Shown here piece by piece: positions 45,390 through 54,548 of a DNA stretch of 64,000 nt. The stretch spans positions 62,001 to 126,000 of the forward strand of contig OY760427.1 in assembly GCA_963663495.1 (NCBI GenBank), written 5' to 3'. The notes beneath the pieces are model-generated. The model did not search any database and was not told the DNA's origin. It saw nothing but the letters and a program-made list of their open reading frames with translations. Position numbers and translations under genes: made by a program. Origin of the DNA: G963663495 sp963663495. Lineage in GTDB: Bacteria > Bacteroidota > Rhodothermia > Rhodothermales > Bin80. The number at the start of each line of letters is the position of its first letter. Within the stretch, counting starts at the first letter, position 1.

Positions 45390-47244
45390 CCTCCCTTATT
45401 CATGAGGGAGTTAAGTGGCGGGGAATCGTCGTTTAATATTATGGTGTAATATGTTGACTATACACGGTTTGAATGGGAACCTGTGCGACACTCAAACGTT
45501 CAGAAACCCCAATACCCATTCACCCTGTAACACACCCGATGCCAGATCCCAAATCCAACCTTCTGTTCGCTTGCCAGTTCAATAAATCCGTTAAAGTTGT
45601 ACGCTCCAACACCGATAATCTAACATCGGATGCCGGCGTCATTCCTATGCGCCTGCTCATGGTGATCAGCACCTTGGCATGCCGACTCGCTTCCGTGCTT
45701 AAGGACAATCGGTCCCAAGCTCGGATTACGCATAGCCTTGAGGAGTTAGTGCGGCAGTACCTGCTGCAACATGTGCAGGGGTGGGGACGTCAGTCAGATG
45801 CGGACAAGCTTCGAAGGGACCCCGCCATGCGCGTGGCCACTTCTTCCAAAAGGGGTATGGAGGCTTTACAGGACGATAGGTCCCTGGCATCCCAGCCAAC
45901 CATGTCTCGCTTCGTGCGCATGTTGGCCGGGAAAAAGAATTTCGAGAAGTTGCGCCTTTTTGCAGAGACATTCGCCATGGAGCACCTGCTGCAGCGTGGT
46001 GGCGGGAAGCGCCGCCCCGAGGTGGTCTTTGATGTGGACGGTGTACCGGTAGATACGCATGGCAAGCAGCAGGGCAGCAAGTGGAACGTGTATTACAAGC
46101 GCACCATCTTTCTGCCCCTTATCGCCATATGCGGTGAGTCGGGCGACATGTTGGGGGCGGAGTTGCGAGGGGGCACGCAGAATGTGGTGAAGGACTGCTA
46201 CGGTTTCATTCGATGCATTGGGCTGGCATTGCGTGAACATGTGGCCGACAAGGTCATTGTCCGATTGGACGCAGGCTTCAACAGTGGCGAGTTATGTGAT
46301 AAGCTGGAGAACGACCGTATCGGCTATGTGATGCGTCTGAAAGGAAACGATGTGATTGACGGGCTTGCGGCGCCTCATTTGGAGGGTGATCAGCCGTCGG
46401 ACGAATGCTACCACGAACTGCGCTACCGTGCAAAGTGCTGGTCCGTAGAGCGTCGTGTGGTGCTCGTGGTTGTTCCGGTGCCGGGAGAGCTTTTTCCGCG
46501 GCATTTCTATCTGATCACCGATCTGGATGTAGAAGCCTATCCGGCAGAGCAGCTTGTGAATCTGTACCGGAAGAGAGGAAAGGCGGAAAAGCACTTCGGG
46601 GAGCTGAATGCGGCTTGCTCCATGGCGCTGTCGTCGGTTCTCCGTCCGAAGACACACTATAAGGGCCGGCCTGTAGTGCGGGAGCCTGATGAGTCGGAGC
46701 AGGATGCCGAGATCCGAGCCGAGAACGAGGTTCTGCTACAGGTATACCTTCTAACGTATCAGCTCATGCATGTGGGGCGCTGCCTTATGCGGGAGCCTGA
46801 CGAATCCCAGATAAGTCTGAGCACCTATCGCGAGCGTGTACTCAAGGTGGGGGCCCGCTTCGTACAACACGCGCGCAACATCGTTATCCACATTGCCGCC
46901 AGCGCAGATGCTGCATGGGAGCAATTTTGGCGACGTTATTGTCAACTCACATGGATCACGCTTCCCTTGAAGAGCTAGCCAAGTCATATTTGCGCCTGCG
47001 CTTCGACACCGCAGGCGCCCAACGCGGAAAGCGGAAAGCGAAGGTAGGCAGAGGTGTGTCTACCCGACAGACGTCTTCCCAAAATCTCGGTAATGTGACC
47101 GCTATCGAGTCGGGAAAAGGGCCTAAACTGGTGTTTTCAGCCCCTCTCATGGTCGTCCCTACGCATGAACAACGCACAATCGGTCCTGCAGGTACCGAAA
47201 CAGCACTTTTAGACCCGAACAGGGTACATCATGAATATTGCAGG
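45390..47244 (+). mobile_element. IS1380-like element, copy A (intact)
   Basis: 1,855 bp: CCTCCCTTATTCATGAGGGA at the left, CATGAATATTGCAGG at the right. Contains the only uninterrupted transposase of the four copies, plus a ~265-bp tail after it with no clear gene (stem-prone GCCTGCG ... CGCAGGC). Confidence 0.9.
45473..46978 (+). CDS. IS1380-like DDE transposase, full length
   Basis: 501 residues. The N-terminal part (SDAGVIPMRLLMVI, SLASQPTMSRFVRML) has the IS1380 DNA-binding pattern. The catalytic core shows FDVDGVPVDTHG (Asp), KVIVRLDAGFNSGEL (Asp) and YRKRGKAEKHFGELN (Glu). This is the only copy here without frameshifts and so the probable source of transposase for all related ends in the window. 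The start may be a downstream Met (for example in PMRLLMVI), since the first ~20 residues are poorly structured. Confidence 0.92.
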   Translation: MGTCATLKRSETPIPIHPVTHPMPDPKSNLLFACQFNKSVKVVRSNTDNLTSDAGVIPMRLLMVISTLACRLASVLKDNRSQARITHSLEELVRQYLLQHVQGWGRQSDADKLRRDPAMRVATSSKRGMEALQDDRSLASQPTMSRFVRMLAGKKNFEKLRLFAETFAMEHLLQRGGGKRRPEVVFDVDGVPVDTHGKQQGSKWNVYYKRTIFLPLIAICGESGDMLGAELRGGTQNVVKDCYGFIRCIGLALREHVADKVIVRLDAGFNSGELCDKLENDRIGYVMRLKGNDVIDGLAAPHLEGDQPSDECYHELRYRAKCWSVERRVVLVVVPVPGELFPRHFYLITDLDVEAYPAEQLVNLYRKRGKAEKHFGELNAACSMALSSVLRPKTHYKGRPVVREPDESEQDAEIRAENEVLLQVYLLTYQLMHVGRCLMREPDESQISLSTYRERVLKVGARFVQHARNIVIHIAASADAAWEQFWRRYCQLTWITLPLKS

Positions 47245-47247
47245 ATC

Positions 47248-48138
47248 ATGGACATCGTACGCATGTTCGACACGGAGCAGAAGGCGTACGATTGGCTGGC
47301 TCGCTACGTGTGGCCGAATGGCCCCGTGTGTCCGTTTTGCGGATCGGACAATGTGCAATCTGGAATCAAGCATCCGTAAATGACGCATCGTTGCCGTGAC
47401 TGTGCGAAGAAGAAGATGTTTACGCTCAAGACCGGTACGATAATGGCACGCTCCAAGCTGGACTACCAGACGTGAGCGATTGCGGCGTATCTGATCGTAA
47501 CGAACTTGAAGGGAATATCGAGCATGAAGATTCAGCGCGAGCTGAGTATCACGCAAAAGAGTGCTTGGCACCTGTTGCATCGTTTGCGCAAGGCGTACAA
47601 AACCGGCAGCTTCAGTTTTCAGGGGCCGGTCGCAGTAGACAAAGCCTATTTCGGAGGCAAGGAAGCCAATAAGCACGCGAACAAAAAGCTGAACGCTGGA
47701 CACGGTAGCGTAGGCAAAACCGCTGTTGTAGGCATGAAGGATCGGGGGACCGGCCAGATCAAAACCCAGGTCATTGCCGATACGACGGCCAAGACGCTAC
47801 AGGGCTTCGTACACGAGAATGTAGAGGAAAGACCGACCATCTACACGGACGATCACAAATCCCACACGGGCTTACCGAAGGACGATACCGTGCAGAATAG
47901 CGTTGGCGAGTACGTTAAGGGGCAGGCCCACATTAACGGTGTCGAAAGCTTCTGGGCAACGTTGAAGCGCGGCTATCATGGCACGTATCACCAAATGAAC
48001 AAACAGCACCTACACCGCTACGTATCTGAATTTGCAGGACGCCATAAGGCACGCGAACTCGATACGGAAGATAAAATGGGCAAGCTGATGGCGAACGGCA
48101 AAGGGAAGCAGTTGCGGCACCGAGACTTGGTGGGTTGA
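47248..48138 (+). pseudogene. IS1595/ISXO2-type transposase with two nonsense codons
   Basis: From ATG 47248: MDIVRMFDTEQKAYDWLARY then the zinc ribbon CPFCGSDNVQSGIKHP, TAA (Ser expected), HRCRDCAKKKMFTLKTGTI, TGA (Trp expected), then an open frame to 48138. The core has VDKAYFGGKE, where the relative at 13997 has VDEAYFGG: the conserved Glu is Lys. NGVESFWATLKRGYHG and FAGRHKARELDTED follow. Two stops and the E-to-K change make it non-functional. The 5' side is cut by IS1380 copy A. Confidence 0.9.
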
Positions 48139-48164
48139 CTCTTGCAGGGCAGGTTGCACCGCCG

Positions 48165-48842
48165 TCAAGGTGGGTCCATCGACACCAACTCTAGCAGCCT
48201 GTCTCTTAGTTCAATTCCTAGAACCCGACAAACCTGCTCTTCTTTAACACCATTCTCGTATGCACTTCTGCGAATATCTCTTTGCTCTTGATCTGAGTAA
48301 TGTGTTTCATTCTCGGCGTACTTAAAGCTAAAATCCTGTATCTCGTATGCCTCAAGTCCCTGAACTTGCCCTTGAACGGCACTAGCAACTTTTACCGCCC
48401 ATTCCAAGGCATTTATTTCTTTCGATATGGAACTGCCCAGATCGGTGAGACGAACAGGGTTTTGTCCTACGGAGACTTTAGGACAAATGCGTACAAAAAT
48501 CTTTCCTATGTCATTGCGGATTTCCTTCAAGTCATCACGTACTTCTTCCATGAACTCCTTGAAGGATTTTCGGTCTGCATCAACAGCGCCCTTCCACTCT
48601 CCAAAGCCTTTCAAGGCATTACGATCAGAATCAACCGCCCCTTTCCATTCTCCGAAACCCTTCAGAGCAGCCCGGTCTGCATTGACTGCACCTTTCCATT
48701 CCCCGAAATCAACATTCTCCTTTCGTATATCCCTTCTAAGGACCCATGCGGCGATAAATACGGCTATGATTGTGGCAAGGGCTGAGACTATAGCAACAAT
48801 GATGGTGGGCTCAGTCCACACATTTGTGGTTTCTTGAATCAT
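48165..48842 (-). CDS. membrane-anchored coiled-coil protein with FGEWKGAV repeats
   Basis: 225 residues, apparently intact. Residues ~13-35 are a membrane helix (IIVAIVSALATIIAVFIAAW). Three 17-residue tandem repeats follow with consensus FGEWKGAVxxDRxxLKG, then a helical stretch (FMEEVRDDLKEIRNDIGKIF). The C-terminal ~95 residues (VRLTDLGSSISKEINALEWA ... EIQDFSFKYAEN ... VKEEQVCRVLGIELRDRLL) form a conserved-looking domain I have seen in uncharacterised bacterial proteins but cannot name. It is the only intact cargo gene of typical size in the composite transposon. A defence or membrane-sensing role is speculation. Confidence 0.65.
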   Translation of the reverse strand: MIQETTNVWTEPTIIVAIVSALATIIAVFIAAWVLRRDIRKENVDFGEWKGAVNADRAALKGFGEWKGAVDSDRNALKGFGEWKGAVDADRKSFKEFMEEVRDDLKEIRNDIGKIFVRICPKVSVGQNPVRLTDLGSSISKEINALEWAVKVASAVQGQVQGLEAYEIQDFSFKYAENETHYSDQEQRDIRRSAYENGVKEEQVCRVLGIELRDRLLELVSMDPP

Positions 48843-49159
48843 GGCATCGGGGGGCTGCTGGGGTGGACATGCCGCGCATTTTGTGCGGAATATGCACTAA
48901 GTAGTTCTTTATTACAAAGCATACTCGCGCGATGCATCACATGCCAAGCCGTATCCAAATACAAAAATAATGCATTTTGTTTCAAAATCGTACTATATTG
49001 AGCCTCGTGCAGAACCTCTGAATTGAAGAAATTGGCTGCATAATTTGACTCCGCTGGCATAGGATCACTTGTGGTATTTCTGGAGGGTTGCCGGTGCGGA
49101 TTACAGCGTCTTTTTCGGGGGTTTTTCAGTTTCTACATGCTGCGGCAATATGTGCGCCC
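48843..49159. other. non-coding stretch, nothing recognised
   Basis: AT-rich compared with its surroundings, and no frame shows a family motif. It contains the likely promoter region of the minus-strand gene at 48165. Confidence 0.4.
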
Positions 49160-49420
49160 ACGGCGAACAAGAAAGGGACTGGAACCTCCTCATTGGTTAT
49201 CTTCAAGTCTGATAAAAACGGAGAACAGAGGAGGTATCCATGTCCCTGTTCTCCGAGTTAAGCGGTTATTGGATTAGTTGCCAGCAGGAGCTTTTCCGTG
49301 GATGGAGGAAACGCTTGGTTCATTGGAGGGGCGTCACAAGAAGCTTCTATCGATTCTGGAGATGGTGCCTATTGAGCAATTCTTAGTGCGCCAGGCTAAC
49401 TCTGCCCAGTACTCACAAGA
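49160..49420 (+). pseudogene. 5' remnant of an IS5-superfamily element
   Basis: This matches, in opposite orientation, the region around 29080-29250 of the element at 27624-29413. With Shine-Dalgarno GAGGAGG, ATG 49240 begins MSLFSELSGYWISCQQELF and, after a one-base shift near 49312, continues EETLGSLEGRHKKLLSILEM. It ends after about 190 bp. It shows that the ancestral protein reads through ELFPWMEET and so identifies the TAG in the other copy as a mutation. Confidence 0.75.
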
Positions 49421-49676
49421 GTGACTTGACAACGGGCGCATTCAGGGCATCCGAAAGGCATGGCAAAGCGTCTTGCTCGTGGGTTTTGTTGCAAGTGAAG
49501 CGAAGTTCCTTGTAGTGGGTGGCCTGTTGTTGCCATTAACACCAAGTCTCGTGGTGTGTAGCAAGTAAGGTACGTCAAGGAAGGAACCCGCACGTGGCTG
49601 GCACGCACCGAGGGCGTGCGCCTTGGGCGGTGGAAGGGGAACGAAGCAACCGAGACTGCGGAGCGTACGGGTACCG
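49421..49676. other. possible structured-RNA or element-end sequence, unassigned
   Basis: No gene. GC-rich stretch with GGCACGCACC ... GGGCGTGCGCC stems and GGGGAACGAAGCAACCGAGA, of the style seen in group II intron domain I, but no diagnostic motif. It adjoins the 3' side of the IS4-type transposase. Confidence 0.3.
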
Positions 49677-51807
49677 CTATGGCGGCGAACGCTCTACCCG
49701 GTCATAGAATGTTAATTCTTCATAGGCGATCGCTCGCATCTGCAGCCTTGCGTAGCCGCGCCACAGGATGGTGTGCCCCGGCGGCGGGTCATGCTTGCGG
49801 TTCATGTAGCCGCCCATCATCGCCACCAGCACGATCGCCGAAGCCAGATCTGTGTGTGCGGCAAGACTATAGTTGCGGGCATAGACCCGCATCATGTGCA
49901 GCTCTGCATCGGTGAACATCACCTCCGCTTCCATGTCGGCGGATACACGCCCCAACAAGGTCATCAGCATGATCCGCCAGGCTGTGACCATGTACAGTGT
50001 AATCGCCCGATGCAAGGCGTCCGCCTGCTGCATGCGCAGCTTCTCTATACGGCAGCCGCTCTTGAGAATCCGGAAGATGTCCTCTACACGCCAGCGCAGC
50101 GTGTAGTTTTCCACCATCTGCTTCGCTTCCTCCACGGTCGTCACCTCCACCGTGGTCAAAAGATACCACTCGATGCGATCGGCGCCGTCCGGCGGCGCGG
50201 TCTCACGCATGTGGATCGCCGATACCGTTACCGGAGCTTCTGTAGAACCCTTCGGCGAAGGCAGCCTCACCCGGCGAAAACGCAATTCCATCCGCGCCGT
50301 ACGCGCTTCGCGGCCTTTGTACGTAACCCGACCCGACTTCGCCCGACGACTCAGACGCGTCACCGACAGCTCCAGCACATCCGCTGCCGGCCCCTTACGC
50401 ATCGCCTTGAATAGCCGATCCTGGTCCTTGCCCAGTCTCCGGTTATGCTTGGCCCGCACCAATACCTGCGTCCGCTTCAGCGTACGCTGCGCCGCAAAGA
50501 GCGCAAATATGTCCGCCTCCCGGTCCATCACGCACAGCACGCGTGTCTTGCGCGGCAGCGTCTCTGCAGCCTTGTCTATGTCACGCAGCCCGTGTATCCA
50601 TTGATGCGTCTTCGTTTCCTTTTCCTTCTTCCTGTACGCACAACACCGTATCCTGCGTACGCATCCGCTCGATCGTACGCTGACGGTGGGGCGCCAACAT
50701 CTTCGCCGGCGTGATCCCGAACTGGTCCGCCTTCTCTATAAACCGCCAGTAGCCCCGTACCGCCGCAGGATCTCGCTCTGGTGTCGCCGTCACAGGCTTT
50801 CCCATCGCGTTGGCCACCAATGCGGCGCTCTTGACCAAACGGACGCTACGTCGCACATCTCCCAGCTCCGCAGCACCAAACTCCTGCTGTGCCCACGTGG
50901 CTCTGCACAGCCCGGCGCCCACCTCCAGCCGGGGCCGCAATTCCACATCCGACACGCCCAGAAGCGTGCGCCACGCAGGCTCCAACTCATAGACCAATAC
51001 CTTCTTCCGGGAAACCTGACCAGCACCGTTGGGAGCATGCCGGCCCCGCCCCTGGGTAACACCCAAATATCGGAAACCCACCGCCCGAAAACACGTCCCT
51101 GTATGGTCCGGCCCCACAAACGTCTCCACGATGTACGGCACATAATCGTAGCGTTCCTCGAAATCGGAAACCAGACGCCGCAACACGCGACCCAGAGCGT
51201 AACTCGCCAGATTCTTGCACTGCACACCCGGACGAATCAGAAAACGGCTCAGGTTTACTATGCGGTGAAGCTGAGCACCTCGCTGCTCGTGGCTCCAGAC
51301 CATCCACGCGTCCCGAGGCTTCAGATACAGGGCGGCGGCAGAAAAACCGACCGCACCCAGATAACCGTGTGCGCTCGTGATCAGATAGCGCAACTGCGCC
51401 CCCGCAAACGTGGTCACCCCCTGCGGATGCTCCCGGTCCATGAGCGTGTTCCAGATGGCACGATCCTGCCTGCTCTCGACCAGAACGATCTCCAAGTCCT
51501 CAATCTGGCGCACATCTTCGGGCATGTCCACCGCCTCCGATACCGGAGCATCCAACAGCCGGGGGCGGGAAACCGGAACAGCACACTGCGGTGGTGGCAA
51601 TGTAATCCGCCCTTCGGCTTCCAGCACCCGCAACGCCTTCATACACGTTGCCCGCTGCTCGCGGCCACGTGCATCAAAAAAGCCGAACTGCTCACACACC
51701 AAGACCCCGAGAGCCGACCGACTCTTGCCCTGGTGTGCCGCCACTGTTGCCGACAGGGTCGGCAACGCGCTGCGAAGCGTTGTCAGAATCCCACGCTGTG
51801 CCTCCAT
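49677..51807 (-). pseudogene. DruA-domain (DUF4338) / IS4 transposase fusion, broken
   Basis: Frame 51807-50581 gives 408 residues. Residues ~90-285 have the DUF4338 pattern shared with DruA of Druantia (YLGAVGFSAAALYLKPRD, NLSRFLIRPGVQCKNLASYA, YVPYIVETFVGPDHTGTCF, GWxxLGxTxGRG-like GFRYLGVTQGRG). Then comes an IS4 N-terminal DNA-binding part (FGAAELGDVRRSVRLVKSAA, WRFIEKADQFGITPAKML) up to DTVLCVQ. The IS4 core resumes in another frame (LCVMDREADIFALF; YTLRWRVEDIFRILK, the Y(2)R(3)E(6)K signature) from 50540 to 49677. About 70-100 residues with the first catalytic Asp are missing at the join, so a deletion plus frameshift inactivates it. Confidence 0.82.
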
Positions 51808-52171
51808 ACCGGTAACCTAAGCGGTATGGAGGCATTGTCAAGTCTTATTTGTGGCGATAGGGCAGGCCTAGCTCCAGAAACCGACCAGATCATGCACACC
51901 AGACCCTCCGACGATATTGATGAGGGGGTTGTCCAATTATGAATTCTATGGCGACTCGTGAGTACAATGCCTAGGCTACACATCTGTTCTCGCCCCAAGT
52001 GCTGAATTCAACTGCTGCGACGCAATCTCTTAACATTCTTCTTTATGGGTCGGAGGAGTTGAATCGCGCCATCATATGGCACTCATGGCTGCCATACTGG
52101 CGGTATACGCAAATGGCATGATTATTGTGTAGAAGTGTTCTAGTATCACACAAACAAACAGTGTAGAGCAA
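51808..52171. other. intergenic region, nothing firm
   Basis: No gene or recognisable repeat. The last ~40 bp (AT-rich, ending GTGTAGAGCAA) probably hold the promoter and weak ribosome site of the next gene. Confidence 0.4.
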
Positions 52172-52381
52172 ATGAAAAAAGCGATATTCCAGATGTTCCA
52201 GTCAAAGAAGGCCATCGCTATGTTGGTCGGATTAGTTGTGGCAGTTGGCGGCCACTTGGGGTTAAACCTTGATCCAGATGCCTTGACAACAATTCTTGCA
52301 CCGGTTCTGGCCTACATCGTGGGCCAAGGCGTAGCGGATCACGGAAAAGAAAAGGCCCGAATGGAAAAAACCGACGCCTGA
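52172..52381 (+). CDS. small holin-like membrane protein
   Basis: 69 residues: MKKAIFQMFQSKKAIAMLVG then a hydrophobic helix, a short Asp-containing turn (NLDPDALTTILAPVLAYIVG), a second helix and a charged tail (DHGKEKARMEKTDA). Two short helices with a basic start and charged end fit phage holin-like or small phage membrane proteins. No neighbouring endolysin or phage gene supports it. It may be a stray phage gene picked up in the transposon. Confidence 0.55.
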   Translation: MKKAIFQMFQSKKAIAMLVGLVVAVGGHLGLNLDPDALTTILAPVLAYIVGQGVADHGKEKARMEKTDA

Positions 52382-52879
52382 CAAGCAAAATCTTCAGAGG
52401 CGGCGCTATAGTCAGGCCGGCGCAATTCCGCAACACTCATAGCCAACTGTTGTTAGGAAGGGTATAATCATATTACGTCCTTAAGCAGTGGCTGTAAATG
52501 CGATTTAAGTAGCGCTTGCCAGAAGATGCAATTTTCGACTGAGTTGGACTCAGGGATGAGAATTGTGTGCTCATGTGTCAGGTCAATGCGGGGTTTGTGC
52601 GCATTGACGGGGTCTATTCTGGCGTTGGGAGCCCAAAGTCTTGGTGTCACGGTGCCCATGAGCGACGGGAGGAGATAGGTTGCCCCCGCCCGCAACAGGT
52701 TACTTGAATTTGCAGCTAAGTTCGGTTGAAGGAGCCGCTACGCCGCGCGCTTGCGGGCGGCATGCCATCGTATTTTTCGCCTCTCCTTCGCTCGCAGTAT
52801 CAGCCCAAGGCGGTGCATGTTGGCCGTTACTATTACCAGGGCGACAGTTCGGACAAATCCTTCCTCGCCATGGGTTCGA
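52382..52879. other. no intact gene; possible transposase C-terminal scrap
   Basis: On the minus strand about 52738-52870 reads THGEEGFVRTVALVIVTANM then HRLGLILRAKERRK before a stop. This resembles C-termini of DDE transposases (ISNCY- or IS1182-like), but it is too short to classify. The rest shows nothing. Confidence 0.35.
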
Positions 52880-53270
52880 ATCAGAGATAGCCCCCGCTGA
52901 TTATCCCGGTAGGGACCCGGGTTTCCCCGGGCCCCCGGACAGATCCACGCATGCGCGCTAACGCATGTGGCTCCTCGTTCGGGTCGCACCGACGTGCGGG
53001 ACGGAAAATCGCGTAGCGGGCCATGGGTGTCTGATCTGCAGCTTTGGCCAATGTCGTGCAGCGAGCTTGTCCATCGTCTCCCACGTTGTACGGTCCCGTT
53101 GGGATCGTCGTCGAAGAAGGCGCATCCATATCCAATTAAACCGCCTGTAGCCCATGTCCCGCGACAGCAGGTCGTGCAAGCGTATCAGCGATCCGACCTT
53201 CTAAAGCGCCGAGCCGAAGTGCTCCAGGCGTGGAGCAACTACATCACATAGCGAAACGCCGCCTACCGGT
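52880..53270 (-). pseudogene. 3' end of a group II intron (maturase tail and domain V)
   Basis: The minus frame from 53179 reads RDMGYRRFNWIWMRLLRRRS, then TTWETMDKLAARHWPKLQIR and HPWPATRFSV, like the C-terminus of group II intron reverse transcriptase/maturases. Downstream on the same strand, 52973-52940 reads GAGCCACATGCGTTAGCGCG then CATGCGTGGATC, a domain V-like hairpin, followed by GGGGGCCCGGGGAAACCCGG, a plausible domain VI region. The catalytic reverse-transcriptase motifs (YADD) are missing, so only the 3' end remains. Confidence 0.55.
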
Positions 53271-53285
53271 GGCGCCCAATCCCCT

Positions 53286-54548
53286 TCACTCGGAACCCTC
53301 GGTTCCCAATAGCCTCTTGATTCGCTTGACCAAGCGCGTCCTTCTCGCACGGTAAAACTCGCCGAACCCGGTCATTTCTTCGGGCACGGAGCCCAGCAGG
53401 TGATCGCGAACATGCGACCTTCGCCTGCTTTCGTCAGGATACGCCCGAGCCAACCATTCAAGCGGCATGGTTGCACTCTTCTCAGTGTTCACCGGGCCCG
53501 GCAAGAGTTGGAGGTTGCCGAGTCGATCCGCTCGCTCGCGGAATCCTTCGATCTGCTCCTCGGCGATATGCGCATCTCGCAGCTTGGACGTGCTGAACTT
53601 CGCGAACGGGAAGATGTGGTCCACATGAAACAGCTTCCCCGGATCCACGAAGGGGAAGATGAGCGAGAGAAGAGCGAACGCTCGTGAACTGAAATAATCC
53701 GTGTCCGCCAGTTCTTCGACTTCCTCATCGTTGAACACGAGTTCCCGTCCCCGACGGGCCATCTCCTCGCCAAGCCGGGCGGCGGGGAACCCCTGGGTCG
53801 CGTCTTCGCGGATCACCTTCCTCAGCGCCGTGAGCAAGGTGTCGAGGCCACTCCCCCAGACACCGCCCTTCAGCAGGCTGCGGATCAGCCACCCTCGAAT
53901 CCTCTCCCGGTCGTCCTCATGCCTGCTGTGACTGAGGAATGACTCCGCATGCTTGTTCCGGTGCAGATAGTAGGCGATGGGCAGAATGGCGTTGTGCGCG
54001 GTTAGCGTTGCCCGGCTAAGACCGAAGCCCGCGACCAACTGCACTGTCAACGTCAGCGCCGACTTGACGGACGTCCACTGCTCCTCGAGAACCTCCATGT
54101 TCTTGCGATTGAAGTTGTCTACCTTGAATCCCACGCTCCCGATGTCGCTCAACATCAGCCCAGCCTTGAGGACTAGGTCCTTCGAGAAGGTGAACCCCAA
54201 TCCGATCCGGTTGAGCGCGTCGACGAGTTTGTGAATCTCCTCACGCGCATCGTGCGTGTTCCATTGCGCCACGGCGATCGACAGCAGCAGGTCGGAGTGA
54301 GAGAGGGGGGTGCCGCCGTCATTCATGCGAATGAAGATCTGGACGACATCGTCCATTATCTGTCTCCGCTCTTCGTAGTACGCCACCATGTGCTCCTTGC
54401 GAATCACGCTGTGAAGCCGGTCGAGTGTCTGATAGGCATCGTCCACGAACCGCTGGTCGAGGTGCCTGTTCAGCCACCGCACCATCGGCGGACCACCGTC
54501 CATCGACAACACATCCCTCACGGGGAACCAGCATTCGGCACCGTTGCC
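53286..54548 (-). pseudogene. GmrSD-like DUF262/HNH gene, 5' end removed by IS1380 copy B
   Basis: The frame is open from the IS boundary (ECWFPVRDVLSMDGG) for about 420 codons to the stop at 53286. FIRMNDGGTPLSHSDLLLS belongs to the end of the DUF262 (ParB-like) domain, and FHVDHIFPFAKFSTSKL, then NLQLLPGPVNTEKS is the DUF1524 HNH nuclease (His-Asp-His zone). Family members such as GmrSD are type IV restriction systems cutting modified DNA. The N-terminal ~150 residues with the DGQQR-type motif are absent, lost at the IS insertion. A GTG at 54521 could start a shortened protein, but without its NTP-binding part it should be inactive. Confidence 0.82.

Noticed and set aside
46979..47244. Second small gene in the IS1380 tail
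   Set aside because: Open frames there differ between copies A, B and C in start and length, and none shows a protein motif; it looks like a non-coding end region.
47209..47703. 164-codon minus-strand frame
   Set aside because: It is the antisense of the IS1595 transposase relic; similar shadows occur at 14225-14445.
50686..51942. 418-codon open frame on the plus strand
   Set aside because: It is antisense to the DruA/IS4 fusion, whose minus-strand motifs are clear.
52738..52989. 83-codon minus-strand gene
   Set aside because: The N-terminal half falls on the group II domain V-like region; only the last ~45 residues resemble a transposase tail, so it is listed as a scrap and not as a gene.
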